The notes beneath the pieces were generated by a model. The model was not told where the DNA came from. It saw only the letters and a list, made by a program, of their open reading frames with translations, and searched no databases. From an uncultured Bacteroidales bacterium (GTDB lineage: Bacteria; Bacteroidota; Bacteroidia; Bacteroidales; Paludibacteraceae): a DNA stretch of 6,143 nucleotides. The stretch lies in NCBI GenBank assembly GCA_946614295.1, contig CAMOGT010000028.1:1-6143 (forward strand). The letters run 5' to 3'. The translations under genes and the position numbers were made by a program. This document shows, in pieces, positions 1 to 6,143 of this stretch. Positions within the stretch are counted from its first letter, which is position 1. Each line of letters opens with the position of its first letter.

Positions 1-9
1 GAGAAAGCA

Positions 10-15
10 AAGGAG
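10..15 (+). promoter_or_regulatory. Shine-Dalgarno site of the acetyltransferase gene
   Basis: AAGGAG lies 8 bases before the ATG at 24 and supports that start. A good Shine-Dalgarno motif is worth noting because many genes of this phylum lack one. The promoter is not in the window, so this gene may follow another gene to the left. Confidence 0.6.
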
Positions 16-23
16 CAATAAGT

Positions 24-599
24 ATGACAATAGACCAATTCCGTGAACGTATGGCGACGGGCGAGCCGATAACAGGCGGCTCGGACTTGCATAGGAAGTT
101 CCATCAATATTCGCAGGAAGCCCTGCGTATCACCGCCGAGATCAACGGCTCGTACCACACGCCCGAGGAACTGCGACGGCTGTTGAGCGAGTTATGGGCG
201 ATAGATGTGCCGGAGTCGTTCGGTATGTTTCCGCCGTTCTATACCGATTGCGGCAAGAACACGCATGTCGGCGAACGGGTGTTCATCAACATGGGCTGTA
301 AGTTCCAAGACCAAGGCGGTATCTTCATTGACGACGATGCCCTCATCGGTCATAACGCCACGCTCTGCACGCTCAATCACATCCCCGACCCGGCGCAACG
401 GGCGGGCATGATTGCCAAACCGATACACATCGGCAAAAAAGTGTGGCTCGGAGCGAATGTAACTGTGCTGCAAGGCGTGACCATCGGCGATAACGCCATC
501 GTTGCTGCCGGAGCCGTTGTGACCAAAGATGTCCCTGCCAACACCATTGTAGGAGGCGTACCGGCTAAGATACTCAAAACCATCGAGGAGATTAAATAA
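24..599 (+). CDS. Sugar O-acetyltransferase of the maltose/galactoside acetyltransferase family (left-handed beta-helix)
   Basis: The 191-residue protein probably transfers an acetyl group from acetyl-CoA to a hydroxyl of a sugar in the cytoplasm; the acceptor cannot be read from sequence. An N-terminal maltose-acetyltransferase-type helical segment (about residues 6-60, with RMATGE near the start) is followed by hexapeptide repeats forming a left-handed beta-helix (about 75-185). His119 in the segment TLNHIPDP sits where LacA/Maa enzymes carry the catalytic histidine. The C-terminal part ([13 protein letters not shown], then [11 protein letters not shown] and GGVPAKIL) is the family hallmark. 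Length matches the usual 185-205 residues, so it looks complete. The start is fixed by an AAGGAG motif 8 bases upstream. The stop overlaps the ATG of the deacylase gene by one base, implying one transcript and translational coupling. Serine, NodL-like or xenobiotic acetyltransferases share the fold, so the exact substrate is open. Confidence 0.9.
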   Translation: MTIDQFRERMATGEPITGGSDLHRKFHQYSQEALRITAEINGSYHTPEELRRLLSELWAIDVPESFGMFPPFYTDCGKNTHVGERVFINMGCKFQDQGGIFIDDDALIGHNATLCTLNHIPDPAQRAGMIAKPIHIGKKVWLGANVTVLQGVTIGDNAIVAAGAVVTKDVPANTIVGGVPAKILKTIEEIK

Positions 600-1078
600 T
601 GCCTCAGAAGATACAGAAAACAAATGTATGCCGGCTGCTGGATGCGGCAGGGATCACGTATGAACTGATTGAGTACAAGGTGGATGAATCCGACCTGAGT
701 GCTACGCATGTCGCTCAGCAGTTGGGTGAAGATGTGGATGCCGTGTTCAAGACTATTGTGCTGGAGGGCGACAAGATCAAGCATTTTGTATGCGTTGTTC
801 CCGGGGCTTGTGAGGTGGACTTGAAGAAAGCGGCTCGAGCCAGTGGCAATAAGTCCTGCAAACCTATTCCGCAGAAGGAACTATTACCGCTTACCGGTTA
901 TATCCGCGGCGGTTGCTGTCCTATTGGAATGAAAAAGCCATTCCCGACATACATCGATGAGACGTGTCTGTTGCATGAGAAGATATACATCTCGGCGGGG
1001 CAGCGCGGCATGCAGCTTCGCCTCACGCCGCAGGACCTGATTGATTATGTGCCAATCGAAGTTAGCGACTTGATATAG
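599..1078 (+). CDS. ybaK: YbaK/EbsC family aminoacyl-tRNA deacylase (Cys-tRNA(Pro) deacylase type)
   Basis: The 159-residue cytoplasmic protein belongs to the bacterial YbaK branch of the ProRS INS-domain superfamily. Members hydrolyse mischarged tRNA, classically Cys-tRNA(Pro) made in error by prolyl-tRNA synthetase. The fold spans the whole protein. Lys51 in VFKTI matches the essential lysine of YbaK. The segment TGYIRGGCCPIGMKK (residues 99-113) matches the conserved GGxxPxGxKK loop, Asp120 follows in PTYID, and SAGQRGMQL (132-140) matches the SGGKRG-type strand near the C-terminus. Length is the usual 155-160 residues. Its ATG overlaps the previous stop (TAATG), and GGAG at 587-590 gives a ribosome site 8 bases upstream. 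Substrate preference within the YbaK/ProX/PrdX group (Cys, Ala or other) cannot be settled by sequence alone; the GGxxPxGxKK form favours YbaK. A hairpin 33 bases downstream probably ends the transcript. Confidence 0.92.
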   Translation: MPQKIQKTNVCRLLDAAGITYELIEYKVDESDLSATHVAQQLGEDVDAVFKTIVLEGDKIKHFVCVVPGACEVDLKKAARASGNKSCKPIPQKELLPLTGYIRGGCCPIGMKKPFPTYIDETCLLHEKIYISAGQRGMQLRLTPQDLIDYVPIEVSDLI

Positions 1079-1110
1079 TGTGAGAATGTTACTCGACGCC
1101 TTGGAATAGC

Positions 1111-1138
1111 AAGGGAGAAGACCAACGTCTTCTCCCTT
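1111..1138. terminator. Bidirectional hairpin terminator between ybaK and tRNA-Thr
   Basis: A perfect 12-bp stem (AAGGGAGAAGAC at 1111-1122, its complement at 1127-1138) closes a 4-base loop, CAAC. It sits 32 bases after the ybaK stop and 2 bases from the 3' end of the convergent tRNA. The A-rich 5' arm and T-rich 3' arm are what a shared terminator for two converging transcripts should show. The U tract beyond the stem is very short (CTTTG on the plus strand), so it may act less efficiently than a textbook intrinsic terminator, or serve as a 3' barrier for tRNA processing. Confidence 0.7.
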
Positions 1139-1140
1139 TG

Positions 1141-1208
<68 letters not shown>

Positions 1209-1213
<5 letters not shown>

Positions 1214-1303
1214 AAGATCGTGTGCTACTTGTTGTGCACGAACTTAGCTTTTGGTGGCAAGATCGTGTGCTACTTGTTGTGCACGAACTTAGCTTTTGGT
1301 GGC
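1209..1303. repeat. Perfect 45-bp tandem duplication in the 5' leader of tRNA-Thr
   Basis: Bases 1211-1255 and 1256-1300 are identical, and the match extends over GTGGC at 1209-1213, 1254-1258 and 1299-1303, giving just over two copies. Seen from the tRNA, each unit ends in GCCAC, which are also the first five bases of the mature tRNA. The 5-bp motif at both ends suggests the unit arose by replication slippage or short-homology recombination between GTGGC sites. Each unit contains the inverted repeat TCGTG...CACGA. With only two copies, no varied spacers and this position, it is not a CRISPR. Confidence 0.95.
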
Positions 1304-1324
1304 CTAAAACTGCAAAAGCGGGTG

Positions 1325-1356
1325 CAAAGGTACTACATTTTTTTGAATTGTGCAAA
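1325..1356 (-). promoter_or_regulatory. Bacteroidetes-type promoter for tRNA-Thr
   Basis: On the minus strand, TTTG (1353-1356) is followed after exactly 20 bases by TACCTTTG (1325-1332). This matches the published Bacteroides sigma-factor consensus, TTTG at -33 and TAnnTTTG at -7. Transcription should start near 1318-1320, giving a precursor tRNA with a leader of about 105 bases that contains the tandem duplication. Confidence 0.8.
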
Positions 1357-1363
1357 TTTTTGA

Positions 1364-1377
1364 GCAAAATATTTTGC
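1364..1377. promoter_or_regulatory. 14-bp perfect palindrome between the divergent promoters
   Basis: GCAAAATATTTTGC is a perfect inverted repeat. It contains the -33 TTTG of the rightward promoter (1373-1376) and lies 7 bases outside the -33 element of the leftward promoter. A regulator bound here could affect both promoters. It could equally be a chance product of AT-rich promoter DNA, since TTTG elements make such palindromes more likely. Confidence 0.35.
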
Positions 1378-1403
1378 GGTTTGGTATATTTTTTGTAATT
1401 TTG
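1373..1403 (+). promoter_or_regulatory. Bacteroidetes-type promoter for the DUF5103 gene
   Basis: TTTG at 1373-1376 is followed after 19 bases by TAATTTTG at 1396-1403, a full match to TTTG-N19-21-TAnnTTTG. Transcription should begin near 1409-1411, leaving a short leader of roughly 14 bases before the ATG at 1424. AAAGG at 1411-1415, if included in the transcript, could serve as a weak ribosome site. Confidence 0.78.
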
Positions 1404-1423
1404 CAACCGGAAAGGTAGAAGAA

Positions 1424-2629
1424 ATGAAAAAAACAGGCATCATATTATCTTTTTTGTTCCTCTCTATAGGGATGATGGCGCAAACGCATTCACGTGTCTT
1501 TAATAATCACATACGCACGCTACGCGCCCCGCGCGAGATTATGCTCCTGGACGAACAGACACCGATGGAGATCTCGTTTGACGAGATGAGCCACGATGTG
1601 CATCTATATACCTATACGGTGCAAATGATAGACGGCGGGCTCACCAGCGGTGAGTATTTGCAGGGTTTCCCGACGAAGGATATTACCGATTACGAACACT
1701 CACTCAATACCAGCCGTGAATATACCCATTATTGGTTTACTTTCCCGAACGAAGACATGCACCTCACCAAGAGCGGCGACTACCGGCTCACTATCTATGA
1801 AGACGGCGATATTGCGAACAAGATAGCCGAGGTGGATTTCGTAGTAGTTGAACCGATGGTGAAGATCAGCGCCAAAGTGCGTGCCAACACGGATATTGAG
1901 TTCAACGGACGATTCCAACAATTAGATGTCGATGTCAATACCACCGCCCTGAATATCCGTGATCCGAAAGAGGTGAGGGTAGTGGTTACTCAAAACAACC
2001 GAATGGACAATGCAGTGACTATAACTCAACCGACTTACATAGAGCCAAATCGCCTTCGGTATATCAATAACAAGGCATTTATCTTTGAGGGTGGAAACGA
2101 GTACCACCATTTTGATGCATTCTCCCGTTTCTACGCGGGAACAGGCATCGATCGTGTCTATCATGAGATGGGCGATTACCACGCGTTGCTCTTTGCCAAC
2201 GAGATAACGAGAGGACAGTATATCCACCAGTTTGATTCGGACGGACGGTTTGTGGTCAATGCCGAACGTACAAGCGATTCCGACACAGAGGCGGAGTACA
2301 TGTGGGTCTATTGGACATTGCCCGTGGATAAGCCTTACTTGGACGGTTCGCTCTATCTGGGTGGCGAACTCTTCGGGAACGAGTTAGGGGTACGAAACCG
2401 GATGCAGTATGACCCGGAGACGAAATGCTACTGGCTCACTGCACTCGTCAAACAAGGTGGCTACGACTATCAATATTGGTTCTCTGGCAAGGGTACGCAA
2501 AACAAAACTACCACCCAGCGAGTGGATGGTAGTTATTGGCAAACGGAGAATGAGTACGCCATTTATGTCTATTGGCGGCCCTTTGGCGCGCGTTACGACC
2601 GGTTAGTAGGCGTACAGATTATCCATTAG
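1424..2629 (+). CDS. Exported DUF5103 family protein, type IX secretion system plug-like
   Basis: The 401-residue protein starts with a Sec signal peptide (MKK, hydrophobic residues 5-18, probable cut after MMA19 before Gln20), so it acts in the periplasm. I recognise the DUF5103 family from several segments: EISFDEMSHDVHLYTYTV (49-66), DYEHSLNT, YTHYWFTFPNEDMHLTKSG (100-118), YRLTIYEDGD, NTDIEFNGRFQQ (155-166), then DSDTEAEYMWVYWTLP (285-300), KQGGYDYQYWF and YWQTENEYAIYVYWRPFG (371-388). Established work on Flavobacterium johnsoniae shows a member of this family plugging the periplasmic side of the SprA outer-membrane translocon. Whether this one does so depends on an SprA homologue that the window does not show. 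By memory, relatives carry an HCNADW-like stretch after the YTYT strand; here it is replaced by a shorter QMIDGG (67-72). A promoter lies just upstream, and the gene is transcribed alone. Its stop overlaps the stop of the convergent PepSY-like gene. Confidence 0.85.
   Translation: MKKTGIILSFLFLSIGMMAQTHSRVFNNHIRTLRAPREIMLLDEQTPMEISFDEMSHDVHLYTYTVQMIDGGLTSGEYLQGFPTKDITDYEHSLNTSREYTHYWFTFPNEDMHLTKSGDYRLTIYEDGDIANKIAEVDFVVVEPMVKISAKVRANTDIEFNGRFQQLDVDVNTTALNIRDPKEVRVVVTQNNRMDNAVTITQPTYIEPNRLRYINNKAFIFEGGNEYHHFDAFSRFYAGTGIDRVYHEMGDYHALLFANEITRGQYIHQFDSDGRFVVNAERTSDSDTEAEYMWVYWTLPVDKPYLDGSLYLGGELFGNELGVRNRMQYDPETKCYWLTALVKQGGYDYQYWFSGKGTQNKTTTQRVDGSYWQTENEYAIYVYWRPFGARYDRLVGVQIIH
2498..2534 (-). 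terminator. Candidate intrinsic terminator of the lysS-gpsA-pgi-PepSY operon, inside the DUF5103 gene
   Basis: Read on the minus strand, an 8-bp stem AACTACCA/TGGTAGTT (pairing 2527-2534 with 2506-2513) continues past one mismatch with two G-C pairs (2515-2516 with 2524-2525) and a 7-base loop. It is followed by TTGTTTTG, a U-rich tail. It begins 92 bases after the stop of the PepSY-like gene. On the plus strand no U tract follows, so the signal is directional and should spare the DUF5103 transcript. It overlaps codons for NKTTTQRVDGSYW, so part of the symmetry could be accidental. Confidence 0.45.
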
Positions 2630-3057
2630 TCGATACGCAGGAAATCACCGCGACGATTGAAGACTAACTCCATATCGTTATTCAGCTCTACCTTCTGGCT
2701 CAAGGATTCACTCTCGAACTCTGTAATAGTGGCATGAGGGAAGGTGCCGCGAACATATTTCAGTACCGGTTCCGGCACGAGCACGTCGGGAACACCAGCT
2801 GCGCTTTTGATCTTGTGCAGCTGACCGTTCTCATAATACTCCATTTTCGTGCCGTCAGCCAGCAGAAACTCGTACTCGTCTTTCCCGATTGTTTTCTCCC
2901 ATGTAATGTATTGTACCAGCGAATCTGAATAGTTTTTGAGTACAGCCGATTTAACCATCTCCGGAAGATCCTGGAAGGCAATAGGTTGCTTGCCTCTTGC
3001 GTATGCTGAGAGGGAGAATACACCTAACAGCAGCGCTACTAAAGTCATTTTTTTCAT
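2626..3057 (-). CDS. Secreted PepSY-like (DUF2874 / BLIP-like fold) protein
   Basis: The 143-residue precursor has a signal peptide (MKK, hydrophobic residues 5-19, probable cut after AYA20), giving a mature periplasmic protein of about 123 residues with no lipobox cysteine. It contains two similar half-domains. The first is residues 26-85 (LPEMVKSAVLKNY, then DEYEFLLADGTKMEYYENGQLHKI). The second is residues 89-143 (VPEPVLKYVRGTFPHATITEF, then KVELNNDMELVFNRRGDFLRID). This is the layout of the PepSY-like / beta-lactamase-inhibitor-like family common in Bacteroidota, whose molecular role is largely unknown; inhibition of a periplasmic enzyme is only a fold-based idea. It follows pgi by 27 bases on the same strand. 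I see no TAnnTTTG box in the gap, so it is probably the last gene of the lysS operon. Only an A-rich stretch (AAAAAAGAAA) precedes the ATG. Its TAA overlaps the convergent DUF5103 stop by 4 bp. Confidence 0.82.
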   Translation of the reverse strand: MKKMTLVALLLGVFSLSAYARGKQPIAFQDLPEMVKSAVLKNYSDSLVQYITWEKTIGKDEYEFLLADGTKMEYYENGQLHKIKSAAGVPDVLVPEPVLKYVRGTFPHATITEFESESLSQKVELNNDMELVFNRRGDFLRID

Positions 3058-3084
3058 ACTGATATTTCTTTTTTGTACGTTGTT

Positions 3085-4428
3085 TTATTTTGCCAAACGC
3101 TCTTTGATAGCTTTCGACTCAGCCTCATAGCCGGGTTTGTCAAGCAGTGCGAACATATTCTTCTTGTATGCCTCCACGCCCGGCTGGTTGAACGGATTGA
3201 CATCCAGTACATAACCCGAGATACCGCATCCGCGCTCGAAGAAATAGATGAATTGGCCGATATTGAATTCGTCGATACGCTCAAACTCAATCAGGATATT
3301 GGGTACACCGCCGTCAATATGTGCCAGACGAGTACCGAGCTCAGCCATCTTATTAACCTCATCTACACGTTTGCCGGCGAGGAAATTGAGTCCGTCGAGG
3401 TTCTCCTTATCCTCCGGCACGAGGACGGTCTTATTGGCTTTCTGGATAGAGATGACAGTCTCGAAGATTGTACGCTCGCCATCCTGAATCCACTGACCCA
3501 TCGAGTGCAGGTCGGTCGTGAAATCTACGGAAGCAGGGAAAATACCCTTGTGGTCTTTACCCTCACTTTCGCCGTAGAGCTGTTTCCACCACTCGCTGAA
3601 ATAGTGCAGTTTCGGGTTGAAGTTCACGAGAATCTCAATCTTCTTACCGCTCTGGTAGAGGGCGTTACGGATTGCAGCGTATTGGCATGCGGGGTTCTCG
3701 GCGAACGGAACCTTCACATCCGTCGCTTTCTCCATCTCTTGTGCGCCGCGTACGAGCTCACGGATATTACCGCCGGCGACAGCGATCGGCAGCAAGCCCA
3801 CCGGAGTGAGTACCGAGAAACGGCCACCCACGTTATCCGGGATGACGAAAGTCTTGTAACCCTCTTGGGTGGCTAACGAACGGAGCGCACCTTTAGCGCG
3901 GTCTGTAACGGCTACGATACGGTGCTTGGCCTCCTCTTTGCCCACTTGCTTCTCCAGCATGGTCTTCAGCAGACGGAATGCGAGAGCGGTCTCGGTCGTG
4001 GTACCGGATTTGGAGATATTGATGATACCGAACTGCTTGTCTGCGAGGAACTCCATCAACTCTGCCAGGTACTCCTCGCCGATGTTATTACCTGCATACA
4101 CTACGTACGGGTTTTTGCGGTCTTTGGCTACGAAGGCGTCAAAAGACGAACTGAGTGCCTCATTCACGGCGCGGGCACCGAGATATGAACCACCGATACC
4201 GGCTACGATAACGACCTGACAGCGGCGACGAAGCTCGTCTGCAGATGCTTGTACTTCTGCCAAGAACTCATCCGTGATGGAGGAGGGTAGATGCACCCAT
4301 CCGATGTAATCGTTTCCGGCTCCCTGACCGTTCTCTAACAGCTGGTTAGCTGCTTCTGTTTGAGACTCCAGTTTCTTCAGCGCGTCTGCTTGTACGAAGC
4401 ACGCAGCGTTTTTAACACATAGTTTCAT
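3085..4428 (-). CDS. pgi: Glucose-6-phosphate isomerase
   Basis: This cytoplasmic enzyme interconverts glucose-6-phosphate and fructose-6-phosphate, linking glycolysis, gluconeogenesis and hexose supply for envelope sugars. The 447-residue length fits the short Bacillus/Bacteroidetes form rather than the roughly 550-residue E. coli form. Two SIS sugar-phosphate domains are visible. The first contains [12 protein letters not shown] (77-88) and the phosphate loop [11 protein letters not shown] (138-148). Signature 1 is [14 protein letters not shown] (198-211). The segment [10 protein letters not shown] (286-295) carries the expected catalytic glutamate, His308 lies in LHSMGQW, and signature 2, [10 protein letters not shown] (413-422), ends in the catalytic lysine (Lys422). 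The second residue of signature 2 is Asn instead of the usual Asp, a small variation I also expect in relatives. The ATG is 2 bases after the gpsA stop (TAATCATG) and has no Shine-Dalgarno motif, so translation is probably coupled to gpsA. Confidence 0.97.
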   Translation of the reverse strand: MKLCVKNAACFVQADALKKLESQTEAANQLLENGQGAGNDYIGWVHLPSSITDEFLAEVQASADELRRRCQVVIVAGIGGSYLGARAVNEALSSSFDAFVAKDRKNPYVVYAGNNIGEEYLAELMEFLADKQFGIINISKSGTTTETALAFRLLKTMLEKQVGKEEAKHRIVAVTDRAKGALRSLATQEGYKTFVIPDNVGGRFSVLTPVGLLPIAVAGGNIRELVRGAQEMEKATDVKVPFAENPACQYAAIRNALYQSGKKIEILVNFNPKLHYFSEWWKQLYGESEGKDHKGIFPASVDFTTDLHSMGQWIQDGERTIFETVISIQKANKTVLVPEDKENLDGLNFLAGKRVDEVNKMAELGTRLAHIDGGVPNILIEFERIDEFNIGQFIYFFERGCGISGYVLDVNPFNQPGVEAYKKNMFALLDKPGYEAESKAIKERLAK

Positions 4429-4430
4429 GA

Positions 4431-5420
4431 TTATTGTAATTTAGAAGTTAATGACTTGATAATTGGTTTGGCTTTCTGCTTGTTGAACAGAATCTCGTAC
4501 ATTGCGTCCACAATCGGCAGCGATACTTTGAACCGTTGGTTTGCCTCATAAATCGCCTTGGTACCGTAAAATCCCTCGGCTACCATTTCCATCTCCATCT
4601 GAGCTGCTTTGACCGAATAACCGAGCCCCAGCATCTGGCCGAACTGCCTGTTGCGGCTGAACTGCGAGTAGCCTGTGACGAGTACATCGCCCAGATAACC
4701 GCTCTGGGTAATGTCGCGCGGCACATTGCTCATGGCTGTTGCAAACCGTTGTATCTCCTGAATGGCATTCGATAGTAGTACAGCCTGGAAGTTATCGCCG
4801 TAATGAAGAGCCTGACACATACCAGCGGCGATAGCGTAGATGTTTTTCATCACCGAGCTGTATTCCAGCCCGATGACATCGCTCGAAATGGTGGTATGTA
4901 CGTAAGGAGTTTGGAATAGTTTCGCCCATACTTCTGCGTTGGGTCTGTTCTCACAGCCGATGGTAAGATACGAGAGACGCTCAAGCGCAATCTCCTCCGC
5001 ATGGCACGGACCGGCGATTACGCCTAACTGGTCGAACGGAATCTTGAAACGGTTATGCAGATAATCGGTGATGATCACGTTTTCATCAGGGATCATTCCC
5101 TTCACAGCCGAGATAACGACCTTGTGGGTCATGTCGCGACGGATCTTATTGAGCGACTGCTTGACATAAGGCGATGGAATCGCGAGAATCAGCACATCCG
5201 ATTGTGCCACTGTCTGGTTGATGTCCGACGAGAAATGAATCTGTCCCACATCAAAACTGGCGGCTCCGAGATAGGTCGGGTTCTTGCCGGTGGCGATGAA
5301 CTCATCGATCACCTCCTGACGGCGGATGAACCAGTTGATCTCGCTTTGGTTCTGCATGACGATCTTCGCCAATGCCGTCGCCCATGAACCGGAACCTAAT
5401 ATTGCTACTTTTCTATACAT
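4431..5420 (-). CDS. gpsA: NAD(P)-dependent glycerol-3-phosphate dehydrogenase
   Basis: This cytoplasmic enzyme reduces dihydroxyacetone phosphate to sn-glycerol-3-phosphate, the backbone for phospholipid synthesis. The 329-residue length is normal. The N-terminal Rossmann domain opens with [14 protein letters not shown] (5-18), then NPTYL (47-51), [12 protein letters not shown] (79-90) and SAVKGM (104-109). [14 protein letters not shown] (137-150) replaces the GPSFAxE motif of E. coli, a form I associate with Bacteroidota. The all-alpha C-terminal domain begins near 180 and includes [15 protein letters not shown] (186-200), with Lys192 at the catalytic position, then GYLGDVLVT (241-249), SRNRQFG (255-261) and [10 protein letters not shown] (280-289). 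The start is supported by GGAGG 6 bases upstream inside the lysS end. The gene is 1 base from the lysS stop and 2 bases from pgi. All catalytic elements appear intact. Confidence 0.96.
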   Translation of the reverse strand: MYRKVAILGSGSWATALAKIVMQNQSEINWFIRRQEVIDEFIATGKNPTYLGAASFDVGQIHFSSDINQTVAQSDVLILAIPSPYVKQSLNKIRRDMTHKVVISAVKGMIPDENVIITDYLHNRFKIPFDQLGVIAGPCHAEEIALERLSYLTIGCENRPNAEVWAKLFQTPYVHTTISSDVIGLEYSSVMKNIYAIAAGMCQALHYGDNFQAVLLSNAIQEIQRFATAMSNVPRDITQSGYLGDVLVTGYSQFSRNRQFGQMLGLGYSVKAAQMEMEMVAEGFYGTKAIYEANQRFKVSLPIVDAMYEILFNKQKAKPIIKSLTSKLQ

Positions 5421-5421
5421 C

Positions 5422-6143
5422 TTATGCCTCCGGTTTCATCGTGGGGAAGAGTAGTACCTCTTGGATAGTCGGCTGACCGGTCATGAGGATGGCCAGACGG
5501 TCGATACCGATTCCGATACCGGAAGTCGGCGGCATTCCGTATTCTAACGCGCGCATAAAGTCATGGTCAATCACCATAGCCTCATCGTCGCCCTTGTCTG
5601 CAAGCTTCATCTGCTCTACGAAACGGTTGTATTGGTCGATCGGATCGTTCAGCTCGGAGTAAGCGTTGGCGAGCTCTTTGCCGTTTACCATGAGCTCGAA
5701 ACGCTCGGTCAGGCCGGGCTTGCTTCTATGCATCTTGGTCAGCGGGGACATCTCTACCGGATAGTCGGTAATGAAGGTCGGCTGAATGAAGGTGCCCTCG
5801 CAGGTCTCGCCGAAAATCTCGTCAATCAGTTTGCCTTTGCCCATGTGCTCGGTGTCTTCCACGCCGAGTTTCTTTGCCTCCGCGCGGATCTCGTCTTCAC
5901 TCATGGATGCCAGATCCAGCCCCGTCTTCTCTTTGATGGCGTCCAGAATAGGCAGACGGCGGTAAGGAGCCTTGAAATCAATCTCGTTCTCGCCCACTTT
6001 CACTTTCGTCGTGCCGTTCACAGCGATGGCGATCTTCTCCAGCAGCTGCTCCGTGAAGCCCATCATCCAGTTATAGTCCTTGTATTGTACGTACAGCTCC
6101 ATGCAGGTGAACTCGGGGTTGTGGCTGCGGTCCATGCCTTCGT
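5422..6143 (-). CDS. lysS: Lysyl-tRNA synthetase, class II, C-terminal part (cut by window edge)
   Basis: The enzyme charges tRNA-Lys with lysine in the cytoplasm. Only the C-terminal 240 or so residues are present. The frame stays open to the right edge, where the codons read (N)EGMDRSHNPEF, the class II motif 2 region of LysRS. The methionine at 6135 is therefore internal and not a start. The segment KMHRSKPGLTERFELMVNGKELANAYSELNDP (starting near 5733) is the typical LysRS core and contains lysine- and ATP-site residues. Motif 3, GIGIGIDR (5497-5520), and the ending EVLLFPTMKPEA complete the catalytic domain. The stretch between motif 2 and that core (about 5790-5990, TGLDLASMSEDEIRAEAKKL onward) matches the helical insertion of bacterial LysRS. 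The protein lacks any C-terminal extension. Its stop is 1 base before gpsA, and its last codons carry the gpsA ribosome site. Confidence 0.96.
   Translation of the reverse strand, partial: EGMDRSHNPEFTCMELYVQYKDYNWMMGFTEQLLEKIAIAVNGTTKVKVGENEIDFKAPYRRLPILDAIKEKTGLDLASMSEDEIRAEAKKLGVEDTEHMGKGKLIDEIFGETCEGTFIQPTFITDYPVEMSPLTKMHRSKPGLTERFELMVNGKELANAYSELNDPIDQYNRFVEQMKLADKGDDEAMVIDHDFMRALEYGMPPTSGIGIGIDRLAILMTGQPTIQEVLLFPTMKPEA
5427..5431 (-). promoter_or_regulatory. Shine-Dalgarno site of gpsA inside the lysS end
   Basis: On the minus strand, GGAGG lies 6 bases before the gpsA ATG, formed by the Pro-Glu-Ala codons (CCGGAGGCA) that end lysS. It is the strongest Shine-Dalgarno motif in the operon, while pgi and the PepSY-like gene have none. 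gpsA could therefore start translation independently of lysS. Confidence 0.65.

Noticed and set aside
192..784. Two minus-strand open frames opposite the acetyltransferase and the start of ybaK
   Set aside because: Both are antisense to well-supported genes and show no recognisable domain or start signals.
1214..1320. Riboswitch or T-box in the tRNA leader
   Set aside because: The transcript leads to a tRNA, not an mRNA. No T-box sequence or known aptamer pattern is visible; the leader is mostly the duplicated unit.
2743..2778. Inverted repeat GTGCCG...CGGCAC inside the PepSY-like gene as terminator for the DUF5103 transcript
   Set aside because: The stem is short with a long loop, and no T tract follows on the plus strand.
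3073..3876. Long plus-strand open frame of 267 codons opposite pgi
   Set aside because: It lies wholly antisense to a clear pgi and resembles no family I know. It has no promoter or ribosome site of its own, and long antisense frames are common opposite genes with this codon bias.
6133..6135. ATG at the right end as the start of a 237-residue protein
   Set aside because: The frame continues to the window edge with the LysRS motif 2 codons (EG before MDR), so this methionine is internal to lysS.

Overview
The window looks like a piece of a Bacteroidota chromosome, most likely of the order Bacteroidales. Four things support this. There is a DUF5103 / type IX secretion 'plug' family protein and a secreted PepSY-like (DUF2874-type) protein, both families typical of that phylum. 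The two intergenic promoters match the Bacteroidetes consensus TTTG-N19-21-TAnnTTTG. The glycerol-3-phosphate dehydrogenase has the GPCHAEE variant that I associate with this phylum. The lysS-gpsA-pgi order is one I recall from Bacteroides-type genomes. Genus and species cannot be told from the window.

Left part (1-1140), plus strand: a two-gene unit. It holds a hexapeptide-repeat sugar O-acetyltransferase (24-599) and a YbaK/EbsC-type editing deacylase for misacylated tRNA (599-1078), overlapping by one base at TAATG. A 12-bp hairpin (1111-1138) closes the unit and probably also ends the tRNA transcript arriving from the other side.

Middle part (1141-1423): a minus-strand tRNA-Thr(CGU). A perfect 45-bp tandem duplication lies in its 5' leader and includes its first bases. 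An AT-rich divergent promoter region follows, with one promoter reading left into the tRNA and one reading right into the DUF5103 gene. A 14-bp palindrome lies between and over them.

Right part (1424-6143): the exported DUF5103 / T9SS plug-like protein (1424-2629, plus strand) runs head-on into a minus-strand operon, their stop codons overlapping by 4 bp. Read in its own direction, that operon is lysS (5' end outside the window), gpsA, pgi and a small secreted PepSY-like protein, with gaps of 1, 2 and 27 bp. Lysyl-tRNA synthetase, glycerol-3-phosphate synthesis for phospholipids and the glucose-6-phosphate/fructose-6-phosphate step are core housekeeping functions. The PepSY-like protein is the odd partner. 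There is no room for a terminator between the convergent genes. A hairpin with a U-rich tail on the minus strand lies inside the DUF5103 coding region (2498-2534) and is the best candidate for the operon's end.

No mobile element, CRISPR array, phage gene or defence system was seen. The least ordinary observations are the tRNA-leader duplication, the convergent junction with its candidate antisense terminator, and the divergent promoter with its palindrome. I did not find convincing evidence for a wholly new biological system.
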